NCBI GenBank assembly: GCA_032622095.1
Contig: CP136067.1
Coordinates: 91,754,707-91,818,706 of the forward strand
Source: Siphonodentalium dalli
Taxonomy: Eukaryota; Mollusca; Scaphopoda; Gadilida; Siphonodentaliidae
Direction of reading: 5' to 3'
Length of the DNA: 64,000 bases
The translations under genes were made by a program, and so were the position numbers. Below the pieces are notes generated by a model. That model did not search any database. It worked only from the letters and a program-made list of their open reading frames with translations, and had not been told where the DNA came from. Below, piece after piece: positions 11,761-24,800 of the stretch (its first letter is position 1; the number at the start of each line of letters is the position of its first letter).

Positions 11761-12030
11761 AGTCGCTACAACCACATCTAATTTTGCAATGAGCAATATT
11801 CAGTTTCCGGTTCCCAACTAGAAAGTAATTCGGTGGCTGAGGGGGTTTACACCTGGATATTTATTGTTTAATGATATCAACAGACTTCGACCGTGTGTCA
11901 GAGTCTAGTCTGTTCCGTTCGTTGACACTGGATGAGGAAAACGTAATTTGAATGATGGCTTTGCACTGAAGGGTTCAAAACTCGATCCATATCTTAGATT
12001 ATGATCAGAATTTTCTGTGATTTTCCTTGA
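11761..12030. other. Spacer with no gene recognised
   Basis: Sequence between LINE copy 1 and the palindromic MITE. It may be more of the old LINE, but no motif supports that. Confidence 0.35.
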
Positions 12031-12033
12031 TAA

Positions 12034-12495
12034 TATGTGACCCGCCATATCAAATCCAGTCGTAAGTCGGGATTTGTTTACCCTGTGCCAATGCATTCTC
12101 TTACATATGCGAGTCGACCATAGGTCGCCTCGCATATATAAGAGAATGCATTGGCCTAACAATTTTTTTATATTTTTTTTAAAATAAATGTTTCTGACAA
12201 TTTTTAGGACATAAAATAAAGAACATCCATTACCCTGCAGGGAGCCCCACACATATATAGAAGCATATAGAAGAGTGTCGTCTGCTCATGTTTGTCTGGG
12301 GCTCTGTATGGGTGAAATTATAAAATTGTTAAAGAATACAAGAAAAAATTATTAAAATCGTAAAAAATTGTTAGGCCAATGCATTCTCTTATATATGCGA
12401 GGCGACCTATGGTCGACTCGCATATATAAGAGAATGTATTGGCACAGGGTAAAAATATCCCTACTTCCGACTGGATTTGATATGGCGGGTCACAT
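12034..12495. mobile_element. MITE with long TIRs that are themselves palindromes
   Basis: The ends form an inverted repeat of about 125 bp starting TATGTGACCCGCCATATCAA. Inside each arm is a 70-bp palindrome: ATGCATTCTCTTAYATATGC, then GAGTCGACCATAGGTCGCCTC, then its mirror. The arm cores are at about 12090-12160 and 12376-12445. The centre (about 12165-12370) is A/T-rich with no coding capacity. Related cores occur at 19208-19497 and near 51714-51826. Confidence 0.75.
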
Positions 12496-12499
12496 ATAT

Positions 12500-13700
12500 C
12501 TATAAGATATTTCGGGGCTTTGTGGAGTACAATTTTATGGAAAGTGATTATTTTTTTCGAATGTCTTCGGGTTGACAGTGTTCACCACCCCAAGTCATAA
12601 AGAAGACCGCTCTCTTGGTGTTGAACGAGTACACCCGGAAACTATTCGGGTAGCGTCATATTGGAGGTCATCTAGATTCTTATATGTAATACCCGGGCTG
12701 GGCTGGCGTATTCCATTAAAGGTTGTATGAATGATATAGTGTCTGGAGTGTGCTTCTAGATGAAATTAATTCAAGCTTCCGCAGTTGAGACAATCTTGAT
12801 GCCACTTTATTACTTATAGTGGTGAAATGTTTGTTCTACGAACAGTCAGAAGTGAATTCAACGCCCAGGTTATACGACTCACGAAATTTCAATATTTTTC
12901 AGACAACAGGTATACGATATTGTTTGGGGATCGAGTAAAATATACTGCTTTTGTTGTATCTGGATTAAAGTTTACTCGCCATTTGAGAGCCCATTCGCGT
13001 AGGCGCGTCAAGTCAATGTTCAGGATATTTTGGATTTCAGAAATATCAGCGCCGGTTAGGAATAATATCGTCATAAAAAGACGTACAGTCGACTTCATTA
13101 CATCGGGTATATCGTTAATGTAGGGTAAAAAAAGCGTCGGGCCGATAACTGAGCCCTGGGGCTATCCAGTCGTAATGTAGGCTATTATTATGTAGCCATA
13201 TTCCGAAAGAGAACCAGAAATTTCAACCCTTTGTTGTCTTTTGCTAAGGTAGCTAGTGAACCAATTTAGGAAACTGTCTGCTATTCCATAGTTTTTAAGT
13301 TTTAGCAAGAGCCAAACTGTATCAAACATCTTTGACACGTCGCCGAATACCATGTCGAATATCCTTCATCAGCTGAAGAGAATAAATTATGATAAATTTC
13401 TAAGAGTTGTAGCTTAAGTAGTTCAGTTCTGTGTCCAGGTAGAAAACCGGACTGGTATTCGTACAGGAGACTGTTGACTGCAAATAACTAAAAACCTTAT
13501 TAAATACTTTTTTTTTCTTCAAAACTTTAGCAATACAGCATAACAAATAAATAGGTCTGCAGTTATTTCCATCATGACGATCTCCTTTTTTCACCAGGGG
13601 TTCAATTTTGTTGGAGCACCATGATTTAAAAGCGGCCTCGTACATTTATATCACAGGAACCATGGCCCAAACGCTACGCGTGACGTTCAATTGGATATTA
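12500..13700 (-). pseudogene. LINE copy 2 (reverse transcriptase remnant)
   Basis: Second copy of the family at 5957-6515 and 11014-11760, with an identical 3' boundary near TATTTCGGGGCT. On the minus strand 13162-13353 reads FGDVSKMFDTVW followed by LKLKNYGIADSFLNWFTSYL and QQRVEISGS, matching the RT palm of CR1/Jockey-type elements. 12889-13098 covers the region after the A-D-D box (LREWALKWRVNFNPDTTKAV). Multiple frameshifts are present. The copy adjoins the MITE at its 3' end. Confidence 0.75.
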
Positions 13701-14349
13701 ATGCACCAAATTCATGTCTTTGTTATTAAATATGACATCGTATACTGTAGTTTGGGAACTGTGCTTTTGATCGCAAACCTGACGTGTTTTAGCAGGGAAA
13801 TAGGAGAACCAGAAACGACACTGAAACCAAATTTGTACAAAAGTAGCGGAACACCCCACTCATCGAGGAAGGTTGGCACCTGGGCTGGGATTTTTACATA
13901 GTTGACGAAAAACATGACAATATACGTACCGTAGTAACTCTGGGGTGAACGGCTTTTGTTTACAACAGTTTACAGCAAACCATTGTTCATTTCCGCCCGC
14001 ACATCACGGCTACATGCATAACAGCATGGGAAACATATTTCCATTAAGTGGGTTCAGTCGATTATTAGTTCGGCAGAAAATGTCGAATGTATCTCAGATT
14101 GCCATACGTATGTACAAGTCGATTCGCGACAGAGGGTGAGCGCTGTAATAGTTAAATAGAGGGTGTGTCAGGCCTGGTGGTTAATGATTCGTTGCGCAAT
14201 GCCACTGGACACCTTTCGCAGAACGAACTACTACTGATAATTATTAAGAATAGGGTACTACGTCATTATAATTTGTGTTCTTTCTATTCGTTGTCGGTTT
14301 TCCTTATTCGTTGTTACGATTACGGTATAGGATTTTCAACATAACTTAC
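13701..14349. other. No gene recognised
   Basis: Overlapping short frames on both strands near 13608-13915 show no domain. Some of this may be the 5' part of LINE copy 2, but no motif confirms it. Confidence 0.35.
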
Positions 14350-14522
14350 GAATATATCGTACAGTAATAAGTTCGGGATCGTTTCTCAGCGCCTCGATAT
14401 TGGAGATGGTTCTGAGATGACGTTCTAAAATATTTTCGCCATGTGGCCTTAGTTTGTGTCTATTAGTGGTAATAAAATCGTTCGTCGTCGTGAAATTCGA
14501 GAATCTTGTCAAACACAACCAG
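14350..14522 (-). CDS. Candidate orphan exon, function unknown
   Basis: On the minus strand a 173-bp block is bounded by TTTAG (acceptor side, 14523-14524) and GTAAGT (donor, 14344-14349). It reads through in one frame with a normal mix of charged and hydrophobic residues: TNRHKLRPHGENILERHL, then TISNIEALRNDPELITV. No low complexity and no transposon motif was seen. It enters in phase 2 (one base completes the previous codon) and leaves in phase 1. No neighbouring exon was found, so it could be a chance open frame or the exon of a gene or repeat not recognised here. Confidence 0.3.
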
Positions 14523-15508
14523 CTAAACTATATATACAGTATATGACCTGATAACAACATAATTACTGCGATTAGTAAGCACGATTATCCCACAAATGGA
14601 CTCGTTGTTGTCATTTCTGCGAAAAGTATTTTGTTGAACGTCCGAAAAGATTACGACTACGATTAGTTATTCTAAAGTTGTATCTGTCGTAGTTCAATAG
14701 AGAGGTTTCGCAACTCACGATTAAAGCAACGGATACGTTTAGGGCGACGGTTATGGTAATACGTTATCAAATTATGCGCGCTTTCCTACGTATAGTCGTA
14801 GTGTTCTAACCGTGCGGCGTGTGTATTATCAATTTAGTCGGTGTGTACCCACAAATCCGTTTAAAAATATGGACACTCGGTCAATTTGTTTGGTTGTATC
14901 ATGCAGCCATCATTAATTAGGCTTTGGCCCTGATTGGCCGATTGATAATAATATTATCGTTGCGTCGTACACAAACTGCATGCCAGATCGTGCGAAAGGG
15001 AAAGTCATTGCTCATGATTTATATCAGCCGTTCCTCACTGCATGATACACGCTGATCGCCAGAGGTGAGGCAAGCGAACATATTCTGTATTGACATGGAT
15101 ATCGTTCTACTAAAAGCATATCTATTCTCAGTCTGTAAATAGGACATTAGTGCTCAATAAATTACACACTCTAACTGTTTTACATTAATCTTCTCTTATG
15201 ATCATGACATTGAAAGCTCGATTCACTCCCATTACAAATTCGTGACTTGTACTAATGTGAGGAAGCCATTGTGAAACTATATTTTGGTTAATATATTTTT
15301 CACAGTCACAGACTGTGGACATCTTTTAAAGGCACGACTATCAAAGCGAATCCGATCGTGGCAATAACATGCTATTTTTATATATTAATATTCTTCCTGC
15401 TTGGGCACATTTTAATGAATGTGACTTTTTTAATAGCAAAAACATCGCGAAGGCCATCCGTATCTTTAATATGTAGTTAGAGTCACGAACAGGTATATCT
15501 TACCTCAT
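14523..15508. other. Upstream region of the EF-hand/EGF gene
   Basis: No coding evidence. If exon 1 is the true first coding exon, the promoter or a 5' untranslated exon should lie here. No specific regulatory site could be assigned. Confidence 0.35.
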
Positions 15509-15590
15509 TTATATACCAGCGTAGTTGTCCTTGCGCACGGTGTTATTTGAATATTTCTCAACTATATTTTCCACTGAAACTTCATTTCAG
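15509..15590 (+). promoter_or_regulatory. Possible TATA-like box and/or 5' splice acceptor before exon 1
   Basis: A TTATATA string lies at about 15509-15516, roughly 75-80 bp before the start codon. Separately, ttcatttcag ends at 15590, two bases before the ATG, and looks like a 3' splice site. Either the transcript starts near 15540 from the TATA-like string, or an untranslated exon lies upstream and splices in at 15591. The sequence cannot decide between these. Confidence 0.3.
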
Positions 15591-15591
15591 G

Positions 15592-15843
15592 ATGAATGGG
15601 TTGGCTGTTGTGTTTTTATTCATAGTCGCCCTCGGTTGTGTAGCAATGGAACACCGGAGACCAGATTTATCTCACGAGAAATCTGATATTGCTCCTAATA
15701 ATCATGGGCTGTCCAGGTCAAAACGGGATATTATAGGTTGTGCGAGGCGCCTATGTAAATTATTGTGCGGTTGGTTCCGGCTCTTCGGACTATGGTGGTT
15801 TTACCGGTGGGTGTGTATAGCCGTTGGTGGTCGAAGGAAGAGG
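15592..15843 (+). CDS. Exon 1: signal peptide, propeptide and basic four-Cys segment
   Basis: The ATG at 15592 opens 84 codons ending exactly at RRKR, followed by a GTGAGT donor at 15844. Residues 2-18 are hydrophobic (NGLAVVFLFIVALGCVA), a classic signal peptide. A charged propeptide leads to RSKR at 42-45, a furin-type site. Segment 46-80 is rich in Arg, Trp and Phe, with Cys at 50, 55, 59 and 75, and ends GG before RRKR, as in precursors cleaved and amidated at Gly. This resembles a cationic antimicrobial or regulatory peptide precursor by composition only; no family was recognised. The ATG is preferred because the only upstream in-frame starts are non-ATG and precede a possible splice acceptor (ttcatttcag, ending at 15590). 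Confidence 0.75.
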
Positions 15844-18800
15844 GTGAGTCTGATCAAGTCTATGTAACATTTTAATTACTAAATTGTTAATGGTCCCACT
15901 CAGTTGTAAAAGTACACATATGAATAGTTAATTCGCAGCTGAAGCGATGTTCAGGCATTATAAGCAGACGACAGACAAACGACCGATACTGTATATAAGC
16001 ACAGTACAGTACAAGTACAGACCAGTTCAATGTTAGTATATATCAGCATGAATATTGAGTGAATAATGTTTTTTTTTCAGATGTTTTAAACGACATTAAA
16101 CACTAATGTTAACTCTATTAGATCAAGTCAAGCACTGAACAAATTATTCTCCAGTACAATACTCACCATCACGACAAACGTATTTGTGATCCACACTTAA
16201 GGCCTAGATTCACGTTGTATTTAAAACTCTTGTTGTCATTTGGTGTCAATGCGATTAATGTGACTCACAAATACAACAACATCAATGGACGACTAACAAA
16301 AGAAATCGTCTCGTCTCGTAGATAAAGTCTAGTTTACTGAATATCGCCGATAGTTGCTGCATAACACGAATACCTATGCAATACACAATATGTCAGATAT
16401 GGAATACAATAGTTAAAGGCACGTGAGGCCTTAGTTGTCGAAAATATTCATATTTGTTCCAATCACCGTAAACAGAAAAACATTAAAATGCATACAGTTT
16501 CGTTCATATATACCATAACTATCGCGTAAACAGCATGTTATCATAAAGACCTACTATATTTTACCTAAGCAAGAGCCTGGTTATGTTACAGAAGACAGCA
16601 CAATGCTACTGGCTAATCACACAAAAATGGCATAAACGCTCTTTATTTGTTCCATATCAGGAATTCACCAACAAAGAACGCTCTTTCTGTTTACCATCAT
16701 AATATAAACAACCACCAGAAAGGTAACTTTTTATGCTTTTGTTTACATAACAATGGTCAAACAAATGACAATAACATACTGTTTATGCGATATTTCGTAT
16801 TTGTATAGGGACAAAGTCTGTCTACATTTTGATGTTCTTTCTGTTTGTGGCGGTTTTTGACGGGTGGAAATATTTTTACAGGATACCAACCGCCAAGGCC
16901 AACCGTACCTTTAACAGGAAAGTATACATGCTAAAACTCTAGATTGTGGCACACTATTCCAAGAAGCCCGATTTCGATGCAACATACTGCCACCAAAATG
17001 AGACCTAATGAGTTCGACTTCGAGCAAAGATGACAGTTTGTCAGAAGAAAATTCGTCACAAACACCATCATATCAGAGATGATAAACGTTCTCCTTTAGA
17101 AAGGGAAATAAAAACAATTAAAGAGGAAATAAACAACCTGGAACAATACACTAGAAGGAAAGTTTGAGATTCATTGACACTGCTAGTAATTGCACTGCGG
17201 AAACTATAGCTGACTGCATTTCCAAAATAATAAACACATGTAACAATAAATTAGGTATGGAATTTGAAACTAAAAATGTCTCTATTTCCCATCGAGTTGG
17301 TGTGATTATAGCAGAAAAGAAGCCTAGGCCCATCATAGTGAAATTTGTCAACCGAATGGACAAATTAAACATTTAACTAAGAAAGATGCTAAAGGAATTG
17401 GACTTGTCGTCAGGAAGATTTGACCTCAATGAACATTTGTCCGACAGTACATAAGACTGTAGATAGAGTTTGATGTGTTCCCGTGTTCCCGTATATTTAT
17501 TTATAGGGCTAATGGTATAATGGCAAGCACGATGTATAGGAGAGAGATAATACGGTGAATACGAGCGTACACACATAATTAACATGATCATACCTTAATT
17601 GATGATGGATGGTTGTACTCATTGTACAACACAGATGTGAGTAGAAGAGTAGAATAACCCAGTAACAGTTAGTGTGATATACGCTATAGTGAACGTATAG
17701 ATAACACGGATACATGATACCTTAGACCTGGTACCAAAAACACTGGAAATAACAGCACGTTCTCGAGGGGAAAGTTGAATTCACCTCGATCCTTGCTACC
17801 ACAAACAGCTCTATAAAACATGTTTGTGAAAAATAGCAAGTCTTAAAAGGACCAAAATTAATTCAATATGTTGTCTACTTGTGCAAATTAACATCCCTCA
17901 AAGGGACCCAAAGTATGTCATATGTTGTCAGTTTGAGAAAAATAGGATGTCTCAAAGGGACTCTAATTGCATGCTGTCTGAAAATGAACATCTCTCAAAT
18001 AGACCAAAATTATATCATATGTTGTCTATTTCTGAAAAAATATGATGTCTCAAAATGACGTAAATTATTTCATAAGTTGTATATTTGTGAAAAATAGCAA
18101 GTCTCAAAACGACCCAAATGACTGCATATGTTGTATATTTGTGAAAAATAGCCAGTCTCAAAAGGACCTAATTATTTCGTATGTTGCATATTTCTGAAAA
18201 ATAGCATGTCTCAAAAGGACCCATATTGTTTCGTATGCTATCTGTGACAAAATTAACATGTCACAAAAGGACACAAGTTATTTCATATGTTGTATATTTG
18301 TGAAAGATAGCAAGTCTCAAAAGGACCCAAATTATTCCATATGAAAAATAGTATCTCTCAACAGGATCTAAATTATTCCATAAGTTATGTTGTCTATTTC
18401 TGAAAAAGCATCTCTCAAAGAGACCCAAACATTTCATATGTTGTCCATTTTTGAAACTTTGCATGATTCAAAAGGACCCAACGCTTTCCATATATTTGTC
18501 TATTTGTGAAATATAGCATCTCTAAATTGACCCACGTTATTTCACATGTTGTCTATTTTTTTTTAAATAGCATGCATCAAAAGGACCCAAATTATTTCAT
18601 GTTTTTTATTTGTGAAAATATCATGACTCAAAAGGATCCATGTCACCATGTCATATGTATACTAATTATAAATATTTATGCACCTTGTTTACTCAGTTTG
18701 TGTGAACACTAGGCAACTTAAAAACAAATATGCAAAAAATGGAAATTAGCCTCAACATTATTTATTTTCCGAGAATTCACCAATTTTGTAATCATTAGTC

Positions 18801-21800
18801 ATGTAGTAAAATCAGAGAAATCAGATTCCCACCTCCCAGAAAGGTCTGGAGTTGCACAAAACCATCAGCGTGTGTGCTACTTTGAATTATATGCAATCCC
18901 TTAATATGTTATGCACAATCGGGCATAAAATCGATTTTAAAAAAGAAGAAAACATAAATGTAAATATTGATACCCGAAAAGCTTAGTTCCCACTAAACTA
19001 ATTGAGTGCCAGTGGTTCTAATGTATATTAACAATGCATAATCTTCAAATTAATTTCTCTTGTACTATACTCGTACACAAAACATTACATCTACATTATG
19101 CCCACATAATAATCTACAAGTCTCTGTATAACGAGATAAATATCCACCATTATAGTTTGTATCATCGTGTATGAATTGAATTAACCCTTTACCCAACAGA
19201 ACGGCCCTGTGCCAATGCATTCTCTTATATATGCGAGTCGACCATAGGTCGCCTCGCATATACAAGAGAATGCATTGGCTTAACACATATTAAAAATGAT
19301 AAAATTGTGAAAGAGTGTAGAAAAATATTATAAACATTGTTAAAAAATGTAAGAAAAAATTATAAAATTGTTAAAGAATGTAAGAAAAAATGGTAAAAAG
19401 TGATAAAAAATGATTTTTTGTAGGCCAATGCATTCTCTTACATATGCGAGGCGACAAATGGTCGACTCGCATATATAAGAGAATGCATTGGCACAGGGCA
19501 TAACTGTAACCATCACAATGTGGTCAATGAACCGGTTCCAATGATATCCATATTTGTATGGTGTTATTGAGACAGACCGAAGATATTTTAGGCTGTTGAA
19601 GCTTTATTTGGGCGTTTTTTGCCGTTTTGTTGGGTAAAGGGAAAATTCCTTACTACTCTTACATCTCTAAATGTTGACATTGCAGTCACCCATATATATA
19701 TATATATATCTATATCTATATTTGTGAATGTGTGTCTGTCTGTGTCCTATAGAAATTCACAGGGGACCATCTAGATGACACCAAAGGGGTCTACTAGGGG
19801 TAACTTTTTACGAGAAAGATAATGGTGAGGGTTATGATTTTCTAAAATGACGCCGTTGTTGTCAGGAGCGGGAGGGGGGGGGGGGGGGCCAAAAAACAAT
19901 TTGTCGCCGATTGCCACCAAACTTATATATAATCATCCCCATGATACAAGGAGTCTGATGGTGTGGTTTAAATATGTCAACAGTGGCGCCGTTTGAGTCA
20001 GGGATGCAAGGAAGGTGAGAGGAGCACCAACATTTATGAACGTTTATGAACTAAGTTTATCGCAGAGGGATCATCTAGATGGCACCGAACGGTCTACTAG
20101 GGCTAACTTTTTACGAAAAATATAATGGTGTGGGTTAGAAGTTTTTAAATTGACGCCGTTGTCATGGACAGAATAGGGGAGGGGTAGAAAATACTTTTGC
20201 CGCCGATTGCCATGAAACTTGTATATAATCCTGCCCATGGTATGAGGAATCTAATGGTGTTGTTTAAATATGCCAGACGTGGCGCCATTGGCATCAGAGG
20301 TGCACGGAAGAGGAGAAGGGCACCAAAATTGACAAAATTAATTTTAGCGCCGATTTCCACCAAATTGATATATATTCTTCCCCATGATACAAGGAATCTA
20401 ATTGTGCGATTTAAAGACTCCGAATTGCTGTGGTTTTGATGAAAGATTGTGAGACGGACACTCAATCAATTTCTTAAGAATGTGTTTAGTCGCCGATTGC
20501 CACCAAACTTATACAATATTATCCCCATTGTATGGGGTGTCTAATGGTGTGGCTTAAATATGTCGAAAGTGGTGTCATTCGAGTCAGGGTTGAACTGAAA
20601 GGCAGAGGGGCACCAACTTTAATACGCAATAATTTTAGCCCCAATTTCCCCCAAAGTGATACGAATTATTATCCAAAATACGAGGAGTCTGATCGTCCGA
20701 TTTAAAGACGCCATGTTGGTGCCCTTTGGGTGAAAGATGGGGGTTAGTGGGCACTAACATTGATCAAAGATGGTTTATCAGGAGTCTTAATTGTGTGGTT
20801 TAAAGATGTCACAAGCTGTCACAAGTGGGGTCATTCGAGTCAGGATATATAAATGGTGAGAGGAACGCAAATAGGTTGAACGATATGTTTAGCGCTGAGA
20901 TCCACCAGATTGATATATATTCTCCGTGATACGAGAAACTAATCGTGTGGTTTAGATACGCCATATTGGTGCTGTTAATGGATGAGAGATATAGGGCCAC
21001 AAATTTGATACGAATTTGTACACTCGCCATTTTTATACAAAAACTTATACAAAATTATCCACACGTTACGATCTAATGGGTGGCTTAAAGCTGTCAAAAG
21101 TGGCGTTATTCGAATCAGGGGTGCACTGAAAGGGAGAGGGGCATCAACATTGATAAAAATAATTTTAGCGCCAATTTCCACCAAATTGATAACATTCTTA
21201 TCCATGATACGAGGAATCAAATCATTTGATTTAAAGACGCTATATTGGTGTTGTTTGTGTGAGAGATGTTGTGGGTGGGCACTCATATTGATAAAAGAAA
21301 TTGTTCAGTCGCCGATTAGCACAAACTTATAAATATTTATCTCCATGATATCAGGAGTCTAATTGTGCGGTTTAAAGATGTCAAAACTGGTGCCATTCGA
21401 GACAGGGGTCCACAGATCTAGTGGGCGAGAGAGACACACGAATAGATAAACAATATATTTAGCGCCTATTTCCACTAGATTGATACATATTCTCCGCGAT
21501 AAGAGGAATCAAATCATTTGGTTTAAATACGCCAAATTTGTACAGTTTGGGTGAGAGATTGGGGGCCCTAAATCTGATACAACTTTGTATACTCGCCAAT
21601 TTTGAACAATTTTATATATATTCATATCCACAATGAGTCTAAGTTTGTGGTTTAATGATGTCAAATGTTGCACCGCTTGAGTCCGAAATGGGGACGGGCG
21701 GGTCACCACAACTGATATAAATATGCTTAGTGCCAATTAACATCAAATTCATACACGTTCTTCTCAAATAATACGAGGAATCAAATCGTGCGTGTTAAAA

Positions 21801-24800
21801 ACGTCACAGTTGGCGCCTAGATATATTTGCAAATATATGTCTGTCTATATGTGTTCTATATATAACTTCACGGGGTACAATCGAGGTGGCACCAAGACGT
21901 TCTAACAGTGGTAACCTTTTGCGAGGAAGATAATGATGCATGTTAAAATATTAGAATAGCTCATGTTAATATTATAACACAATTGAGTCTGCCCCATTCA
22001 ATATAGTTTCCACACAAAAGATGTGGAAATGAATATAAGGCCTGTTCAACAATTGTGGTAACAGTGTGCCGTCAAATATAATTTCTGAGATAAAAGAAAA
22101 CGGAGTCAGTGGCACATGGCTTTTCAGGATCCTCCAATACTGACATCTGACAATGCTATATTTTATATATCAGTGTTACTGAGCGTTGATGTTCAAAAAG
22201 CCCGCTACTCAATACCGTTTTATCATTTTCCTTACCGCTACAAATATCCCCCCGAATCTCACAAATATATCATTATGGGAGGACGGCGTGTTGTCGATTT
22301 CTTATCCAGAGCCGAAACTTAATTGTTAGTTTCAGATATCATTCTTGAAATCAACACGTCTACATTAGTTACTAGCTAAACAAGACAGTTTGACATATAT
22401 GTATACTAACTGTGAAATTGCGTTTGTTTTCGTTCTCCGTGAACGGATTCTCAAAATGTTTGGTTTCCCAAAAAACCAGTATTCAAACTTTCTTAACTGA
22501 ACTCCATGCGTTCATTTAAATAGATGAATAAATAGTGGGAAAGACAGACAATCCTAGTTCATAATGAATTTAAGTATATAAATATAAATAATACGTCTTA
22601 TTACCATGCCCGGTATATGCCTACCATCAAGTCTTGGTCAAAGATCAGGACTGCTGAAAGACGGCATTCAGTACAAAACACGGAAGCTGGGAATTTGTCA
22701 AAATGCCGTTTGGGCTTTCGGGAAGCCCTGATACCTGGTCGAAGGTAATCAACCTGGTTTTCCAAGGCCTGAACTGGTCAGTAGCATTGTGCTATCTCGA
22801 CGACGTAGTTATTGGAGGTTTTTCAGTGTCTAATCACCTCCAGTATCTCCAGGAAGTACTACAGATTCCGTCAATATAACCTGAAATTAAAACCCCAAAA
22901 ATGTGAGTTCTTCCAGCACAAAATCGAGTTTCTAAAAAGAATAGTCAGTCAGGATGTGGTTAAAACTGAATGACGAGTCCCTCGAAACAGTTAAAAACTG
23001 GCCAACCCAATCAAGTACCAAGGAAGTAAAAAGCTTTTGTGGTCTGGTGGTCTACCATCGGGCTTTTGTCAAAAGTTATGCCGAAATAGCTAGACCATTA
23101 TAGGCCCTCACTTGAAAACAGCCATTCATATAGGGAAGAACAGCAGGAGGCCCTTGATACACTCAATGCCTCTCTGGTGTCTCCTCCAGTCTTGGCATTA
23201 CACAAAGTGAAGACTCCTTTGTCCTGGATTGCGCTGCTAGTGGGTGGGCCATCGAGGCGGAGCTCTTGCAGATCATAGGGGATGAAGAAAGAGTGATTGC
23301 CCATGATAGCTTTGTCCTTACCCCCGAGCAAATCCAGAATTGCACAAACCGGAAAGAACTCCTGGCTGTCATAAGGTTTAACCGGCAATTCCGTCACTAC
23401 CCTTTGGGCCAGTAGTCTGGTCGTTGAGACTCGATTTTGAGGTGAACCTAAAACAAATTGTTTACAGGTTGTTTTCGGTGTCATTTTATCGGGCAGAATC
23501 TGGGGAACAATATATCCAAATCCGCTAAAATCCGCTTTGGGGGAAATTTTCTACAGCTCGCTGAAATGGGGTCCTATTTATGGTTTTTTTGGGCAAATTC
23601 TTCTGTTCCTTATTAGTCTAGTCAATCTGATGAAAAGAAAACCCCAAAACGTGAACAAATTACTATGCAATGTCGTTTGGTGTGTTTGAATGTGACTATA
23701 TCCATATGATAACATAACCAAAATCCCCGTGAATCCCAGCGTGGTAAAATCGTCATTTTTGGGTGAAAAGACAGGAATATGTGAACAGAAATGTTGAAAA
23801 TTGTAATTTTCTGACTGAGACTTAGATCTTAAGGTTAACCTATATTAAATTGGTAACAAGACGTTGTTGGTGTTATGTTATCGGGCAGAATCTGCGGAAC
23901 AATATATCCAAAATTCGCTAAAATACGCTTTGGGGAAAATGTTCTACAGCTCGTTGAAATGAGGTCCTATTTATGGTTTTGTTTGGTACATTTTGCTTTT
24001 GCTTATTAGTCTGGTCAATCTGATAGAAACAAAGACCCAACCGTGAACAAATTACTATGCAATGTCGTTTGGTGTGTTTGGATGCGACTATATCCATATG
24101 ATAACTAACCAAATTCCCCTGAATCCCAGACTGAGAAAATTGTTATTTTTTGGTGAAAAGACAGGAATATGTACAAAAAATGGTGAAAACTGTAATTTTA
24201 TGGTTGAGACTAATATATAAGGTGAACCTATATTAAATTAGTAACAAGCTGTTGTTGGTGTTATTTTGTCGGGCAGAATCTGGGGAACAATATATCCAAA
24301 ATTCTCTTTGGGGTAAATTTTCTACATATTTTTTAAATAGGGTCCTATTTATGGTTTCTGTGTGTCAAGTTTGCAGTTCCCTATTAGTCCAGTCAAACGG
24401 ATGGAAGGAAACGCCCAATCTTGAAAAAAATGCTTTTGGTCTTTTTGAGTGTGACTATACTCATATAATAACATATCCAAAATCCACATGAACCAGAATG
24501 GGAAAGTCGTAATTTTTGAATCAAAATACTGGAATATGTAAACAAATATGGTGAAAATTGGATTTTGTTAAATAAACAAATCTGCCAACCATAAACGCTC
24601 AGTCGAGTTCCCAGACGGGCAAATGTGACCATATAGTAATATATCCAAAATATCCGTGCGTTCAATCAACTGGAAGTCGTTAAGTTTGGATAAAAAAGAA
24701 GAAAATATGTAAGAAAATGGTGAAAATTGGAATTTTTGTCTGGGAACTAGGTCGGCCAAAATTCTTCTCCAGACTGGGGCCCCAATATTAAACTTGATCC

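Noticed and set aside
17151-17376. Short frames considered as a host exon near exon 1
   Set aside because: N-L-E-Q-Y-T-R-R and P-R-P-I-I-V-K-F identify a LINE ORF1 relic.
23098-23484. 128-codon minus-strand open frame
   Set aside because: It lies antisense to the Gypsy RNase H remnant, whose + strand motifs explain the sequence.
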